Assembly (NCBI GenBank): GCA_014529385.2
Contig: CM043948.1
Coordinates: forward strand, 74,672,791 to 74,736,790
Length of the DNA stretch: 64,000 bases
Direction of reading: 5' to 3'
Source of the DNA: Adiantum capillus-veneris
Lineage: Eukaryota > Streptophyta > Polypodiopsida > Polypodiales > Pteridaceae
This document shows, in pieces, positions 42,126-53,549 of this stretch. Every line of letters starts with the position of its first letter. Position 1 is the stretch's first letter. A program made the translations under genes and the position numbers. The notes below the pieces were generated by a model, which made no database searches, was not told the DNA's origin, and saw only the letters and a program-made list of their open reading frames with translations.

Positions 42126-43356
42126 GCACCGGATGCTGAGACAACACAGATGAGTCGAAGGTGAGAAGCCAAAGTCCGCTGAGGTACAGCCTTCGTGAAG
42201 ATGTTTGCTGCATTGGCCGCTGTAGGGACATACTCTAAATAAAGATCTCTAGCCAAAACCCGCTCCCAAATATAGTGTGAAAACTACTCCTGTAGTAGAG
42301 CGTCGAGTATCTGGACTTCCTGCCCAATCTGAATCGCACCAACCAAGTAAGGTGCAACCCTTGGAGCAACCATAGAACACACCATGGTCCACGGTGCCAC
42401 TGATGTACCGCAAAGTACGTTGGGCACACTGCGAATGTCGCTGACGAGGTTGGGTGTAGAAGGAACTGAGGACAAAAACTGTGTAACAGATGTTTGGTTG
42501 GGAATAAGTCAGCCATACGAGGCAGCCAACAACATTCCTGTACTTCTCCAAGTCAATCCGTGGGGAAAGATCGTGAAGCGATACGTTCCCTCCGGGCTCA
42601 AGAGGAGTGCCGATCGATCTGCAGCCTGTCATCTGGAATCTCTCCAAGAAAGCCTTCGCATACTTCCGTTGACAAAAGAAGATGCCGTCTGGTGTCTGAA
42701 AGATCTCAAATCCAAGAAAATAGTGAAGAAGCCCAAGATCAGTCATCTCGAAACGTGTTGCCATAGCTTTCATGATCGACTCGATCTTGTTGGTCCATGA
42801 GCCTATGAAAATGAGATCGTCCACAAACAATCACTATCGCCACCAAAGAGTCATCATAGACAACATAATAGTTGGAATCTGACGAGGTACGCCGTAACCC
42901 CAACTTCACGAGAAACTGGTCAAGTGTGAGGTACCACTATCGTCCAACCTGCTTCAGTCCATACATTGCTTTCCACAACTGATAGACCCAATCCTCCTTG
43001 CCTGGTATACGAAACCCAAGAGGTTGCTCCACATAAATTTCTTTATCCAAACCTGTGTTGAGAAAAGCACTTTTGACATCCATCTGGAAGATAGGCCAAC
43101 CAAAGCTGGCTGCGAGAGCAAACACTGTGCGTATGGTAGTCATACGAGCAGTGGGAGCAAAGGTCTCGTCAAAGTCAACGCTTGGTCGATGTGTGAAACC
43201 CCGAAAAACAAGTCTCACCTTGTGTTTGTCGAGGGAACCATTGGCCTTGTACTTTGACTCGAAAATCCATTTCGTAGAAACCACCTTCCGCTTGTTGGGC
43301 TTGGGAACCAAAGTCCAAGTTTTATTCCGCTCGATAGCGTCTAGATCTGTCTGCAT
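42126..43356 (-). pseudogene. C2 reverse transcriptase and RNase H, decayed
   Basis: The RT start is at 43356: NKTWTLVPKPNKRKVVSTKW, FDETFAPTARMTTIRTVFAL, QMDVKSAFLNTG and YGLKQVGR. After frame breaks (42831-42936) come FVDDLIFIG (catalytic FVDD), FEMTDLGLLHYFLGFEIF and WCDSDWAGSPDTRRSTTGVV. The central part of RNase H is deleted: GVVFTL is followed almost directly by the C-terminal ARDLYLEYVPTAANAANIFT (42168-42245). Confidence 0.88.
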
Positions 43357-43368
43357 GGCACGCTTCCA

Positions 43369-44918
43369 TCAATCATGCTGGAGTGCTTCTTCCATTGGGG
43401 AAGGCTCAACTGGTGAAGTTTGAATCTGGGACATGAGTGCAAAGTTCACGAACTTTGCGCAGTCATAAACTTGCCTCTCCTTGAGGCGTGCAGAAAATCG
43501 AGGCTGTCCAGGGTTTGGCGAGTGTGGTAACTTTGTGACTCCAGAGGAAGAAACCGTAGAGTAGAGCCAACTAGGTACTGACTTCTCCTTGCGATGTGGG
43601 ACCGCCTCCACTGGAGGAGAACCATCATCCACATCAGAATCGGAATTTGACATGGCATGATCGGGTGAAGTAGAGGGTACAGGGACAGGGATAGGGGTAA
43701 GATCTGGTGTAGGAGGTGGACAAGGAGGAGGTAGGTAAGGTATAGGCTTGGATGTTTCCCCATCTGCAGGTGTGCTGAAAAGCTCCATGAAAGTCACATC
43801 ACGGCTAACTGTGGTGGTCTTGGCGTCAGAGTCATAAAGCCGGTATCCATCAAACTCTCGTGAATAGCCCAGGAAGATGAGCTTCTTTGACTTGAAGTCT
43901 AACTTCTGTCGCTTCTCCTTTGGCACATAGACAAAGGCTGGACACCCAAAAACTTGAAAGTGTGAGACCAAGGGCTTGCGCCCGGATAAGGAGTCATGTC
44001 CTGCAAAGCATGAGTAGGAGAACGGTTCTGGACGTAAACCGCCGTGTTGCATGTCTTTGCCTAGTAAATCCGAGGAAAAGAAGCACGTGCGAGCATCGCA
44101 CGAGCCATCTCCATGATAGTCCGGTTCTTCCGCTCAACAACTCCGTTTTGGGAAGGAGTGTAGGGAGTAGTCAGTTGGCGTTGGATGCCCTTTGACTTGC
44201 ACCACTGTACAAAGTCCTGAATGAAAGTGAAAGCCTCCGACTTGAGCTTTAAGAACGAAGCCCAAGTGTACCTGCTGAAATCATCCACAAGTATAAGCAA
44301 AACTTTGAGCCAGAAAATGAAGGAGTGCTCATCGGGCCACATAGGTCAATGTGAACAAGTGCGAGTGGCGCCGAAGCACTGTTGGATGCTTGCTTCGGAA
44401 AGGAAACCCTGTGTTGCTTGCCCATCTAGCAAGCCTCACATACGCCTGATGAGGAGTGTATCGTTGGTAAACCCTCCACCATAGAGGTCCTAGCAGCCTG
44501 CTAAAGCTGCTGATAGCATAGATGTCCAAATCGTGCATGCCATAGAGAAGAAGACTTCATGGTCCGAGACAGAAGAGTAGTGAGGCGGTATAGAGAACCA
44601 TCGCGCTCACCGCGTGCAAGAACAACACCTGTCGTAGAATCAGAAATGGTCACTGTGCCACTCCCAAAGTGTATGTCAACTCCCTGAGAGTCCAAACTCG
44701 ACACAGAGAGGAGGTTGAAGGCCATGTCTCGAACGTAAAGCGCCTCCACTGAACTAAACTTCGGGTCTGAGGAAGAACGGATGAGGGTAATCTGGCCTGT
44801 GCCAGACACTAGAATCTCATGGTTGTCACCCATAGTGATGGTCTACCCGTGAGTCTCCCTGAAAGAGCTAAACCAAGATTGTTGGGGAGTCATGTGAGTG
44901 GTGGCTCCACTGTCAACA
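43369..44918 (-). pseudogene. C2 protease and integrase, decayed
   Basis: The protease follows the MITE: VVDSGATTHMTPQQ-type codons lie at 44885-44918, then ITLIRSSSDPKFSSVEALYV and MAFNLLSVSSLDSQG. The pre-integrase finger is near 44500-44550 (LWHARFGHL). The integrase core is in several frames: VDDFSRYTWASFLKLKSEA and TPYTPSQNGVVERKNRTIME near 44120-44310, then VFGCPAFVYVPKEKRQKLDF and DGYRLYDSDAKTTTVSRDV. A Pro-rich linker (43680-43740) leads to RT. Confidence 0.88.
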
Positions 44919-45326
44919 ACCCAAGTCATAGGTACCCGGAATGGGAACGGGAGGGTCCGGAACAAGACGGGAACAGGGAGGAGGAGGGGGAGTTGGAATG
45001 GGAACGAGGCCAGAAAGTCGACTAAAGTAAGGCTTGAATTACCTCCATTAAGCTTAGGCCCAAATCAATTCCTAAACAGCCCCAAAACTGTCCCGAAACC
45101 TTCCCTCAAACTGGCCCAAATATGTCCCCCAAACAGCCCCAAGTTTGCCCCCAAATGCCTACTTTTGCCTCATGTTCCGTCCCATTCCGGAACACTGTTC
45201 CGGTTACACCCCATTCCGGAACGGCGTTCCATTCCCCATTTCGTTTCGGGAACGAGACTCGTCCGGAACGCCGTTTCGGAACGTTTGGGCTACGTTCCGC
45301 CCGTTCCCTGTTACACTGACCCAAGT
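44919..45326. mobile_element. hAT-like MITE 3 in C2 protease, TSD ACCCAAGT
   Basis: 392 bp (44927-45318) between perfect 8-bp duplications ACCCAAGT (44919-44926, 45319-45326). The ends are CATAGGTACCCGGAATGGG and, inverted, CAGTGTAACAGGGAACGGG. The inside is rich in GGAACG/CGTTCC units like MITE 1. It sits in the Thr-Trp-Val codons directly before the DSG of the copia protease. Confidence 0.9.
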
Positions 45327-46296
45327 ACCTGATTGCGATGTAGCAAGAGCGTGGTCCGTCGTCGCGACAAGAGCGGTCTCCGCTGTCTCGTGAGAGGCTA
45401 CAATTGCAGTCGAGGCTGTCTGTTTCTCCTTGTTGGCCTCTTCTTACTTCTTTATGCATTCTGATTCTTTGTGCCCTTTCTTGTGAGAGTGGTAACATTC
45501 GATATCCTTGTTCTTCTTCTTCTTCTTACCTTTACCGTTCTTGTTGCCTCCTTGAGCTATCAAAGCTCCTTCTGCATCAACAACACCTCTGGCTTTGAAT
45601 GCGGAATGCCCTTCGATCTGTGGAGAATCTCGTCCCAGGTGGGAAAAGAGGTACGTCTAGATGTGAGCAAACTCTTAAAGTAGGGATCAAAGCGTGAGGG
45701 AAGTATGAGGCCAGCCATGCGTGCCGAGGTGATGTCGCCTCCGGTAGTGACAAGGTCGTCTCAGAGCTCCCGCATGCGGCGGGTCAACCCATCAAGTGAG
45801 TTGAAATTCTTGAACTGGACGTTGTACAACTCCCCTTCAAGTGTGATCTGTCTGGCAAACGAGGTCTCCTCAAACTAGTCAAGAATCCGTCTCCATAATG
45901 GATGTGCATGCAACTCTTTGGAAACTTCCTTTGTGATGTGATCAGAGAGGTTCATCATAAGAAAGGTGAAGACTCGTATATCTCGATCCACCCACTCGTT
46001 GATCTGGGCCCGAGCGGCGGTGGGAAGGGTAGGCTAGGTAGCCAAATAGGTGAAATCATTCAACATTCCCAGAGTCGATGGTAGGCAATGATTGTGTGGA
46101 CCCTTGTCCTCCACACATAATAGTTGTGTAAATCCAACTTCTCCTCCTCACCAAACTTGGTGAGGGCATAATTGTTGGATGTTGCGTTGGCAGATGTCGA
46201 CACAGTCGTAGAAGTGGAAGTGGTCGTAGTCGTAGAAGACGTGGTGGCTCCCTTTTGGGATTGTTGTTGTTGTCCCGTCTCCTTCGGAGTCGACAT
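45327..46296 (-). pseudogene. C2 gag, decayed
   Basis: From ATG 46296: MSTPKETGQQQQSQKG, a Thr/Ser-rich stretch and LTKFGEEEKLDLHNYYVWRT, a copia capsid start. It is followed by many stops. The nucleocapsid knuckle is recognisable near 45455-45500 (ECYHSHKKGHKESEC) but the second Cys is Ser. A Lys-rich run (NKNGKGKKKKKNKD) precedes it. Confidence 0.75.
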
Positions 46297-47133
46297 GTCG
46301 CGTGCTCAAAGAATAGCCCTAGTGGTAGATCGATAAGATCGCAAGTCGCCCACGAAGGTACTGTCTCCAATGCTGTAGCAGTCCAAGATAACTGCTCAGA
46401 CAACCACCGGATGGTGTCCTGACGAGCAAAGGAGGGTTCAACCAGACAAAGGGTAAAAATTCAGCTTGCTGTCCGCCCAAAAAACGCTGTTGTAATAGAG
46501 ATTTCAGCATGTCTGTACGCCACCGGTCAGTACGGGAGCATTGCAGAGGGTCAAAGGAGGGGGTTCTCGCACTTCTCTGCCGTCGAGTGGCTGAAAATAG
46601 AGAAAAAACAGTAAGTAATCAATGCCAAAATAGTGCCGATTGGGTGTAGATACCTGACCAAGGTGTAGTACTGCAAGTGCTAGGCGGTAGAAGGGTCTCT
46701 TGTGCAAGACTTGGCCACTCCTGATCGTGCAAGGGGCTTGGCGTTTGCTGAAAACGCAGCAACCTCAGAAAACGCAGCAAGGGATTGAAAACGCAGATCT
46801 GGTGCTGAAAAACGCAGGCTGGTCTGATGCCTATCTGCTGTGTTTTGATGCAGCGTGCGGCATAGAAGTATATGGCCACGACTAAGAGTTTAGTATGGAT
46901 CACCTTTCTAGAGTGAGAGTATTTGTGACTGGCAAGACGGGTGCAATGATCAGTTGCATCTCTGGCAGCAAAGAAACCCTAACGGTTGAAAGAGGTGGTA
47001 AACTGGCTTGATTCCAGCAAAGTGAGGTTCGCCTTTTCTATATGGGAGCGGATCGGATGGGTGGGCCGGTAGATCCTTAAATGGTTCGGAGCTCCGCTAC
47101 ACAAGTAGTATAGGATTTTATTATGTTGAACTG
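46297..47133. other. No gene; possible LTR-like DNA
   Basis: Lies where the C2 5' LTR should be. On the minus strand there is a TATATAG promoter-like box (near 47036-47045) and several 'aacgcag' units (46745-46830) like those of family X LTRs. I found no copy of the C2 3' LTR sequence, no PBS and no TSD. Confidence 0.3.
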
Positions 47134-47328
47134 CTTTTATTCATAGTTACAGGGAATGGCCATTTTCAGGTCCCCGTTCCCCGTTCCCATCCTAATTTCC
47201 CGTTCCGGATCCCCGTTCTGTGTTTCAGACGTGAATACCTGAAAGAAGGAATGTCATTTCATGCATGTTGCCGTTCCGATTCCCTGTTCCTCATTCGATT
47301 TCCCGTTCCGGGTAACTATGCTTTTATT
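47134..47328. mobile_element. hAT-like MITE 4, TSD CTTTTATT
   Basis: 179 bp (47142-47320) between perfect duplications CTTTTATT (47134-47141, 47321-47328). The ends are CATAGTTACAGGGAATGG and, inverted, CATAGTTACCCGGAACGGG. The interior again consists of CCGTTCC-like units. It is the shortest copy of the family and lies about 370 bp upstream of exon 2 of the YGGT gene. Confidence 0.92.
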
Positions 47329-47695
47329 TCATTGGGATATAGTCGAAAGTTTGTATGCCTCTGTAGGGGGCCATCTTCATCATATTTTCTTCTACTTGTC
47401 TCTCTCCATCTCTCCCCCTTGCATATCTCTACTTAAGGATAACACCAGATGCTGAGTATCCTTGAGTCAATCCATTCAAGGTTAGCTCTTTATGAAACCC
47501 TTCACACACCAGCCAGCCTGGTGCTGAGGGGACCTAATGTGTGCTATAACTCCCTGAACACATTGTGCCAAATAATATTTTGTACAAAAGTATGCAGTGC
47601 AAAAGAAATTATTCCTGTTTTTCCCGTTTTCCAAATAATATTCTGTACAAAAGCAGGCTTTTGTAGTCTGCTCTTAATGAACATGCTGAATGCAG
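47329..47695. other. Intron 1 end of the YGGT gene with a direct repeat
   Basis: Contains two copies of 'ccaaataatatt-y-tgtacaaaag' (about 47567-47590 and 47629-47652) 62 bp apart. It ends in AATGCAG (47689-47695), used as the splice acceptor. The pyrimidine tract before it is weak. Confidence 0.5.
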
Positions 47696-48362
47696 TTAAA
47701 AGGTTCTTCCGGGAAACGGCACGAGCTAGCAGCATACAACTTTGCTGCAGTTCTTCCAGGTGATTCTGTTGCAGCAATAGTGGTGTCAAATGGGATTCTA
47801 AACTTTCTCAACATCTACAACACCTTGTTGGTGGTGAGGCTTATACTCACTTGGTTTCCGGAGCCGCCACAAGTTATTGTTAATCCTTTGAGGTATGCAT
47901 CAATGATCTGTATGAGTTGTTGGTATGATTCTCACACATGCATGATGATACGCACTTACCCGATTGAAAAAGGACTAGGTGATTATGCTTCGTGCATGCT
48001 GTCATTTGATAATTGCATGTGTCTTTGGGTGTTTTTCTAGCTTTTACTTAAGGAGGTGAAACTTAGTGTTTGATTTATGCAGCACAATCTGCGATCCGTA
48101 CCTCAACATATTTAGGGGCATAATTCCACCTTTAGGAGGAACAATTGATCTCTCTCCAATACTAGCCTTTCTGGTGCTGAATGTGTTTACTAATTCTGCG
48201 GCGGCGCTTCCAGCTGAGTTACCATCTTCTGGGACTGCTGATATGGGTCCATTGTCAGCAGAAAGGCAACTCCTAACCTCTACCCACTCGCAGAAGGCAT
48301 GGATAAGGCGATTGGCTGCATTGGTGGAGGGTAGAAAAGGGACTCTCCAGTCATTGAAGTAA
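47696..48362 (+). CDS. YGGT-family (YlmG/YLMG-like) plastid membrane protein, exons 2 and 3
   Basis: Exon 2 is 47696-47892 and exon 3 is 48083-48362 (stop TAA), joined across a 190-bp GT-AG intron (gtatgc to tttatgcag) that splits a Ser codon. Exon 2 encodes AAYNFAAVLPGDSVAAIVVS, then NGILNFLNIYNTLLVVRLIL and TWFPEPPQVIVNPL. Exon 3 encodes CDPYLNIFRGIIPPLGGTID and LSPILAFLVLNVFTNSAAAL, with the GGT motif that names the family. Two hydrophobic segments are visible. YlmG-type proteins are membrane proteins of bacteria and plastids. In plants some affect plastid nucleoid distribution, and the related CCB3 acts in cytochrome b6 maturation. I am sure of the family. I infer the YLMG2-like subgroup and plastid location. 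Both exons are intact, so the gene is probably functional. Confidence 0.92.
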
Positions 48363-49199
48363 GCCCTCCTACAATGCTGCGGTCCGAATTTTTGAGAGCA
48401 GGGCCTCTTTTGGGTTGTGATATTGTGTATATCCGGTTCTTTCGAGTTGATACGAAGCCTTTGATACATTTTCTCGAAGAGGCTGTCCATTCAGAAAGGC
48501 ACACTTCACTCCACTGCATTATCTGAGTGTACTTTAAGCTCATGCTGTCGTTTTGTGCTACAATCCAGTTTGTTTTTGCTTTAGGTGTGTACTCACTTCT
48601 GAAGCCTGGTGTCATGGGTTTGTCTGTGACCTTGGCACATGTGTAGGCACAGGATTCTTGATCTTAGGTTAAGTTTCCTTTTAACTATGTGAGGATTATT
48701 TATATGTGAAGCATGCTAGATCAGCCCGTTCTAGTCTGTCAAACAAGAAGAAGCTTGAGAAGTTAGATCTAGTGCATTTGGAAGGAGTAGAGCGAGCTAC
48801 AGTAGATTTACAGGATGAAGGCTTTTGCCACCATCTCCGTGTGTTGTTCGCCTCTCTCTCTCTCTCTCTCACTCGATGTGCATTCACTGTAAGAGCATCA
48901 TGTATATCGGATCCACACAACTTAGCTTTATTTAATTCAAACTTAAGATCCGAGTGCAGCTGTAAAGAGACAGAATGATGTATGTGATGCAGGCTGCTTT
49001 GGATTGATTTTGGAGTCCTTCCGTATGGTGTTACCTTCCCTGGTCGCCCAACCTTTTGTTCCTTAAGCTTAGCATTGAGAAGGCCTTTGAAGATTAAAAG
49101 AACAAAAATCCTTAGAAAACATCAGCAGACAAAAAGTGAAGTTGAGCTAATTACTTTTATAAGTGGACAGCTGAGTCTCCTAATTGAATAAGGTCTAAT

Positions 49200-49244
<45 letters not shown>

Positions 49245-51075
49245 GGCCTTTCCTTTGTTCTTGCCTATTTTAGTTTCACATTTTTGACAAGCCAAAAGTT
49301 GAGAAAATAGAAGATATGTCACTAGCCATGCTTGGTTGGCCTTATGTTGCCGCACAAATATATTATTTCATTTTATCTTTTTGACAGGACTGGCATAGAA
49401 CTTGAAGGGGCAGGGAATGGCCGTGCACTGACCATTCCCACTAATTAAGCCGACCGGCGGAGACCGGGAGCGATTATGCACTACCTTTCCCGGCTGTCAA
49501 AATCCAGGAGAGTCGGAGCCTATGCCACGGAGCCACGTCATGCGTATCCATCATTCTGTGCAGCTCAGCGTTCCTTGCGTTGACTTGAATACCACTGATT
49601 GGTTGTGCACGTTGCAGATTTTGTCCGTGGAGTCGTTGTCATGCACTCAAAGCTCGTCAACATCATTCCGCTTTTTAATATACAGTAGATGGTGTAGGGA
49701 AAGGACTCCTAGTGTCCTTTCTCATGAATAATGGTGACCAGTTGGCGACCAGTGGGAAGCCGGGAGCCATTATTTATGGGAAAGGACTCTAGCAGTCCTT
49801 TCCCGGCCATCAAATGTCCAGGGTGAGGGGGGCCAAGTAGCGAGCATGAAAGTGACCTGGAAGCAGATTCTGCGCAGCAAAAGCGATGGGGGGGGCAAAT
49901 TCGACGCAGCGAAAGCGACGTGCGGCCAACTTTTGCGCAATGAAAGTGATGTTTGAAAATTATAGACGCCAATCATTGGCTTAGAATAAAATTTATTCCC
50001 TCTGTTGATGTGTCACTCATCCATGGCTTTAGGCATATTTTATGCGGTTTAATTGCCGTTGAATGGAGGGCCACGATCTGCAAACCCCCTCCCTTGGACT
50101 TTGACGGATTGTGCAGACCGACCCGCCCGACCCTCCCGCCCGACCCTTTGACTTTGACGGATGTGGCTTAAGCTAGAATAGTGTATTTGTAAACTCAAAT
50201 ACTTGTGTCTTGGAAAATGGGGGTGATGCTTTTTCACAAGTAATGCATTGTTATACTTATATGTGAGCTTCGACTTGAAGACAAAAATGTGTGCTTGAAT
50301 CTTTTTTAAGCCACATATCATACTTGGGGCACATACTGGGATAGCTTCGAAAAGATTTGATATTTTTGTAGATTGCCAAGCACGACACCTTTCTCCCACA
50401 GAAGCAATCTTCTCATGAACTATGTGGGATGCGGGAACACCTTTCATGCAGCCGAATTGATAGGAGATCGAGTGTGAAAAAAAAGAAAGAAAGAATCATT
50501 TAAGATTCTCCATTATTTATTTATTTTTGAAAACAAGTGTTTCTTACTTTCTACTACCATGCTTCAAATAAAAAGCCCTTGGTCACTCTACAAGACTAGA
50601 TGCTTAGGATTAGATTGTGTTCTTCCTAGAGTAAGTGGAGCATTGATAGAAAGGCAAGGCTCTAACACTTATATAATATAGAGTCTCCTTGTTATCTTTC
50701 ACATAATCAAGTACATAACCATGTGCTAGGAAAGTCCACCACTTCATGTTCCTTTTCCCTACCATCCTAAATACCCTTCTTGCTTGTGCAAGATTGTTCT
50801 TAATTGTACCCTACATCAATAGAACCATTGGTTTGTAACCTTTTGACTTAAGATCTATTACCTTTATGCCCTTGTATAGATGCCCTCACAAAGAAAGTTG
50901 GGGGCCTCTTGTTTAAGTTCATAAGGCCTTCTCTTCAGTGGCCAAACTTCCAGTTCACTTAAATATTGTATTTGAAGAGTGTCTGTTGTCATTCACATGC
51001 ACCATTTTGGGGAAATTGTTATTGTCACCAGAAAAGTAAGGCGCTTGATAGTGACATCTTGCACAAGCGTCAAGT
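48363..51075. other. 3' flank of YGGT gene; no further gene recognised
   Basis: Probably includes the 3' UTR. Holds (CT)n at 48852-48872 and 49202-49242. Related short segments lie at 49400-49520 and 49690-49850 ('ggaaaggact', 'cccggc-tgtcaaa-tccag'), and a direct repeat ('ggactttgacggatgtg'-like) at 50094-50113 and 50149-50166. The ORF at 48706-48978 has no family signature. Confidence 0.45.
49778..49804. repeat. Perfect 11-bp hairpin
   Basis: GGGAAAGGACT, five bases, AGTCCTTTCCC. A similar imperfect hairpin lies at 49697-49722, so it belongs to a locally repeated unit. Confidence 0.85.
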
Positions 51076-51178
51076 GCCTTTTTATGACCCGCTGTTGTTA
51101 TCCTATAAAGTTAGGTACTTGTACGTATGCATCTCGCACAAGCATCAAAAGGATAACAACAGCGGGTCATAAAAAGGC
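51076..51178. repeat. Perfect 29-bp inverted repeat, 45-bp spacer
   Basis: Arm 51076-51104 (GCCTTTTTATGACCCGC...) is the exact reverse complement of 51150-51178. Outside the arms, 'tcttgcacaagcgtcaa' (51058-51073) is repeated in direct orientation as 'ctcgcacaagcatcaa' (51133-51148). Transcribed, it would fold into a long perfect stem. Confidence 0.95.
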
Positions 51179-53464
51179 GCTAAGCATCAATCACTTTTTT
51201 ATGAGCTACTCGCAATTCAAATTCGAACAGATCGTACTTGATAGTGATTGATAGGTATTATTTAAGACTATGAAGGGGTCAGAACCAAACGAATAGAAGC
51301 CCATGAGGGGTCTGTTGGGCCTCTATTTCCTTGCTTCTGACCTCATGAGGCCATAGGCTTAAAAATGCTATACCTTGAGCTAGAGACGTCAGATTTCAGT
51401 GTTTTAAAGTGCAATCTTAAGATTTTTGGAAGTTTTGGATGCATCCATGGTATTCTTTTTGTATTTTGAAAACATCCTTTCTATGTTTTCTCTCCTCGCA
51501 CGTCACATCACTCTCTAAGATTCACAGACATAGATTTTTGTGCACTTAAGTTGGGCTCTCAAAAAGCATTTTGTATGAGCATGCATTTAAGTGATCGAGC
51601 AAACTTTTACGCGTGTACTACGAGAAATAGAATTCCAAAAAATTCCTTTTGTATTTTCTAGGATAACCTCTCTCTATGCTAAGTTGGCGTTTCTTACAGG
51701 CCCAAAATTGACTCCAAATTTCTCCTAATGCAAGTTTGAGAGTAGGATATAGTTCATGTTTAAGGATACCCCCCTTTGGCACCTACTGAATCATGGCTAG
51801 GGCCGAGATTAGAGTGTATTAGTGTATCTTGGTCTCTCATCTTTCCCCATTCCCATGCACAAAATAGGTGAACCATTACTTTTAATGTCCTTGTGTGAGA
51901 GAATAATAGTTACTTGTGGAGTATCCTTCTTAGCATGCCTTAAGAGGAAGTGCACAATAAGTGTGACTTTACTTCCCACAAAACATAGTTTTTTATCAAC
52001 ATTTCTCCTTTCAATTTTCCTTTCCAATCTTTGGTGAAGATTGATTAAAGAATTCTCCTCAAGGCCTTTGGCCACCCTTATTATTTAGCTTGAACGTAGG
52101 CTTGGCCAATCAGCTACCATAGTATGGCATATGATTTTGAGATAGATTTTGGTCTTTAAGCATTGCATGTCTTATGGATGCCTAGCATAGAATTGTTAAT
52201 GTTGCCCAAAGATGAACATTCTTATGGAAATAATGAATTTGAGATGAAAATCCCAAAATTGTCTTATGAAGAATCTCCTCCTAATGGAAATTCTAATTCC
52301 TTTCAAGTTTTGGTCCTAATATTTATGCTTGCAAATTTTTCAGCTACTATCAAACTTCTTAAGAAACATTTCAACCTGGTCGGGCTTAGATTGCTTACTA
52401 AATTTCTCACCTTGAAAGGGTTTATCAAATTTTTGAAGAAAGCTGAGATCCTTATTCTTATGCATCCATGATTTATCATAAAAGAAAATTATATTGTTCC
52501 CCCCTTCTTGGACTTTTTAATATGGCTCTAATTTGGGCCAAGGGTTGCATATTGATGCCCTAGCTTCATGCACTTTTAAGAAAATCCGGGGCTTCGAGGA
52601 GCTAGATATGAAATAGGAAAGGAGAGGACTCTCTCCTTCTTCTAAGTGTCTCTCTAACCCAAGAGTGAAACTTCATGTTTTTAAGCCTAAACTTGTGCAA
52701 ACATTATTGATGATTAGAAATAGAAATGTTACATTAGGCTCCTGTTATTTTTATAGAATCACCCTACCCTTACACCATAGTTATCCTCAAATATAACCCT
52801 TATGAAGGGACAAAGGTCATGGTGCTTGGGATTAACCTATCGCATGAATGGTGAGAGATAAGATTGTGCTTAAAGCCCATATCTTTCTTGCTAAAGGCAT
52901 TGTGGTATCTATGTTATGATGACAATGTTTAAACTTGAAATACTTGAGAACAAAACATATTTTTGAATATGTTTCTCAATATTTGAATTGTCACAAAGTG
53001 TACAAACTTGTTGCAAACAAGTGTGGATGTGATCTTTGACTTGAGTTAGCAAAGATAAAAGACACCATCTCAATATGGTAATGAAAGATCGCCAAGATAT
53101 TTTGTGGAGATAAAAGTGTAGTAAACATGCCAACCGTTCACTAAATCATTGTGAATATCTTGAGTTCGAGACAATAACTATTTGCAAAACAGTTGTGTGT
53201 GATCCTTTGAATATTATTCAAAAGATAAAAGCACACCATACTACACCGTATTTATGACAAAATATTTGGCTAATGCGTCAAAGTTCTATTAAGATGCCTT
53301 CAACAAATGGTTCGTATGCCACGTCAAGTAAGAATTGTAAATAACTAAACAAATCAAGGACTATAAGAGTGAGAAAATCCATAAATGCAACCTCATACAA
53401 AGTTACTCATATGGTCCCAAAGAAATCTTTTATGTTTATGAAAAGGGTAAATGATTGGCTTATA
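51179..53464. other. Anonymous DNA
   Basis: No known family recognised. The longest ORFs (51809-52075 minus, 88 codons; 52163-52471 plus, 102 codons) show no motif. The minus one (LINLHQRLERKIERR) could be a decayed element remnant but I cannot name it. Confidence 0.4.
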
Positions 53465-53549
53465 GGTCTTCCTACATATGCTATTCACTTGAGATGCTAT
53501 AACTTTAACATTCTCTCTACAACTCGTAGTGGACATATGTAGGAAGACC
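53465..53549. repeat. Perfect 16-bp inverted repeat
   Basis: GGTCTTCCTACATATG (53465-53480) and its reverse complement CATATGTAGGAAGACC (53534-53549), with a 53-bp spacer. Confidence 0.92.
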
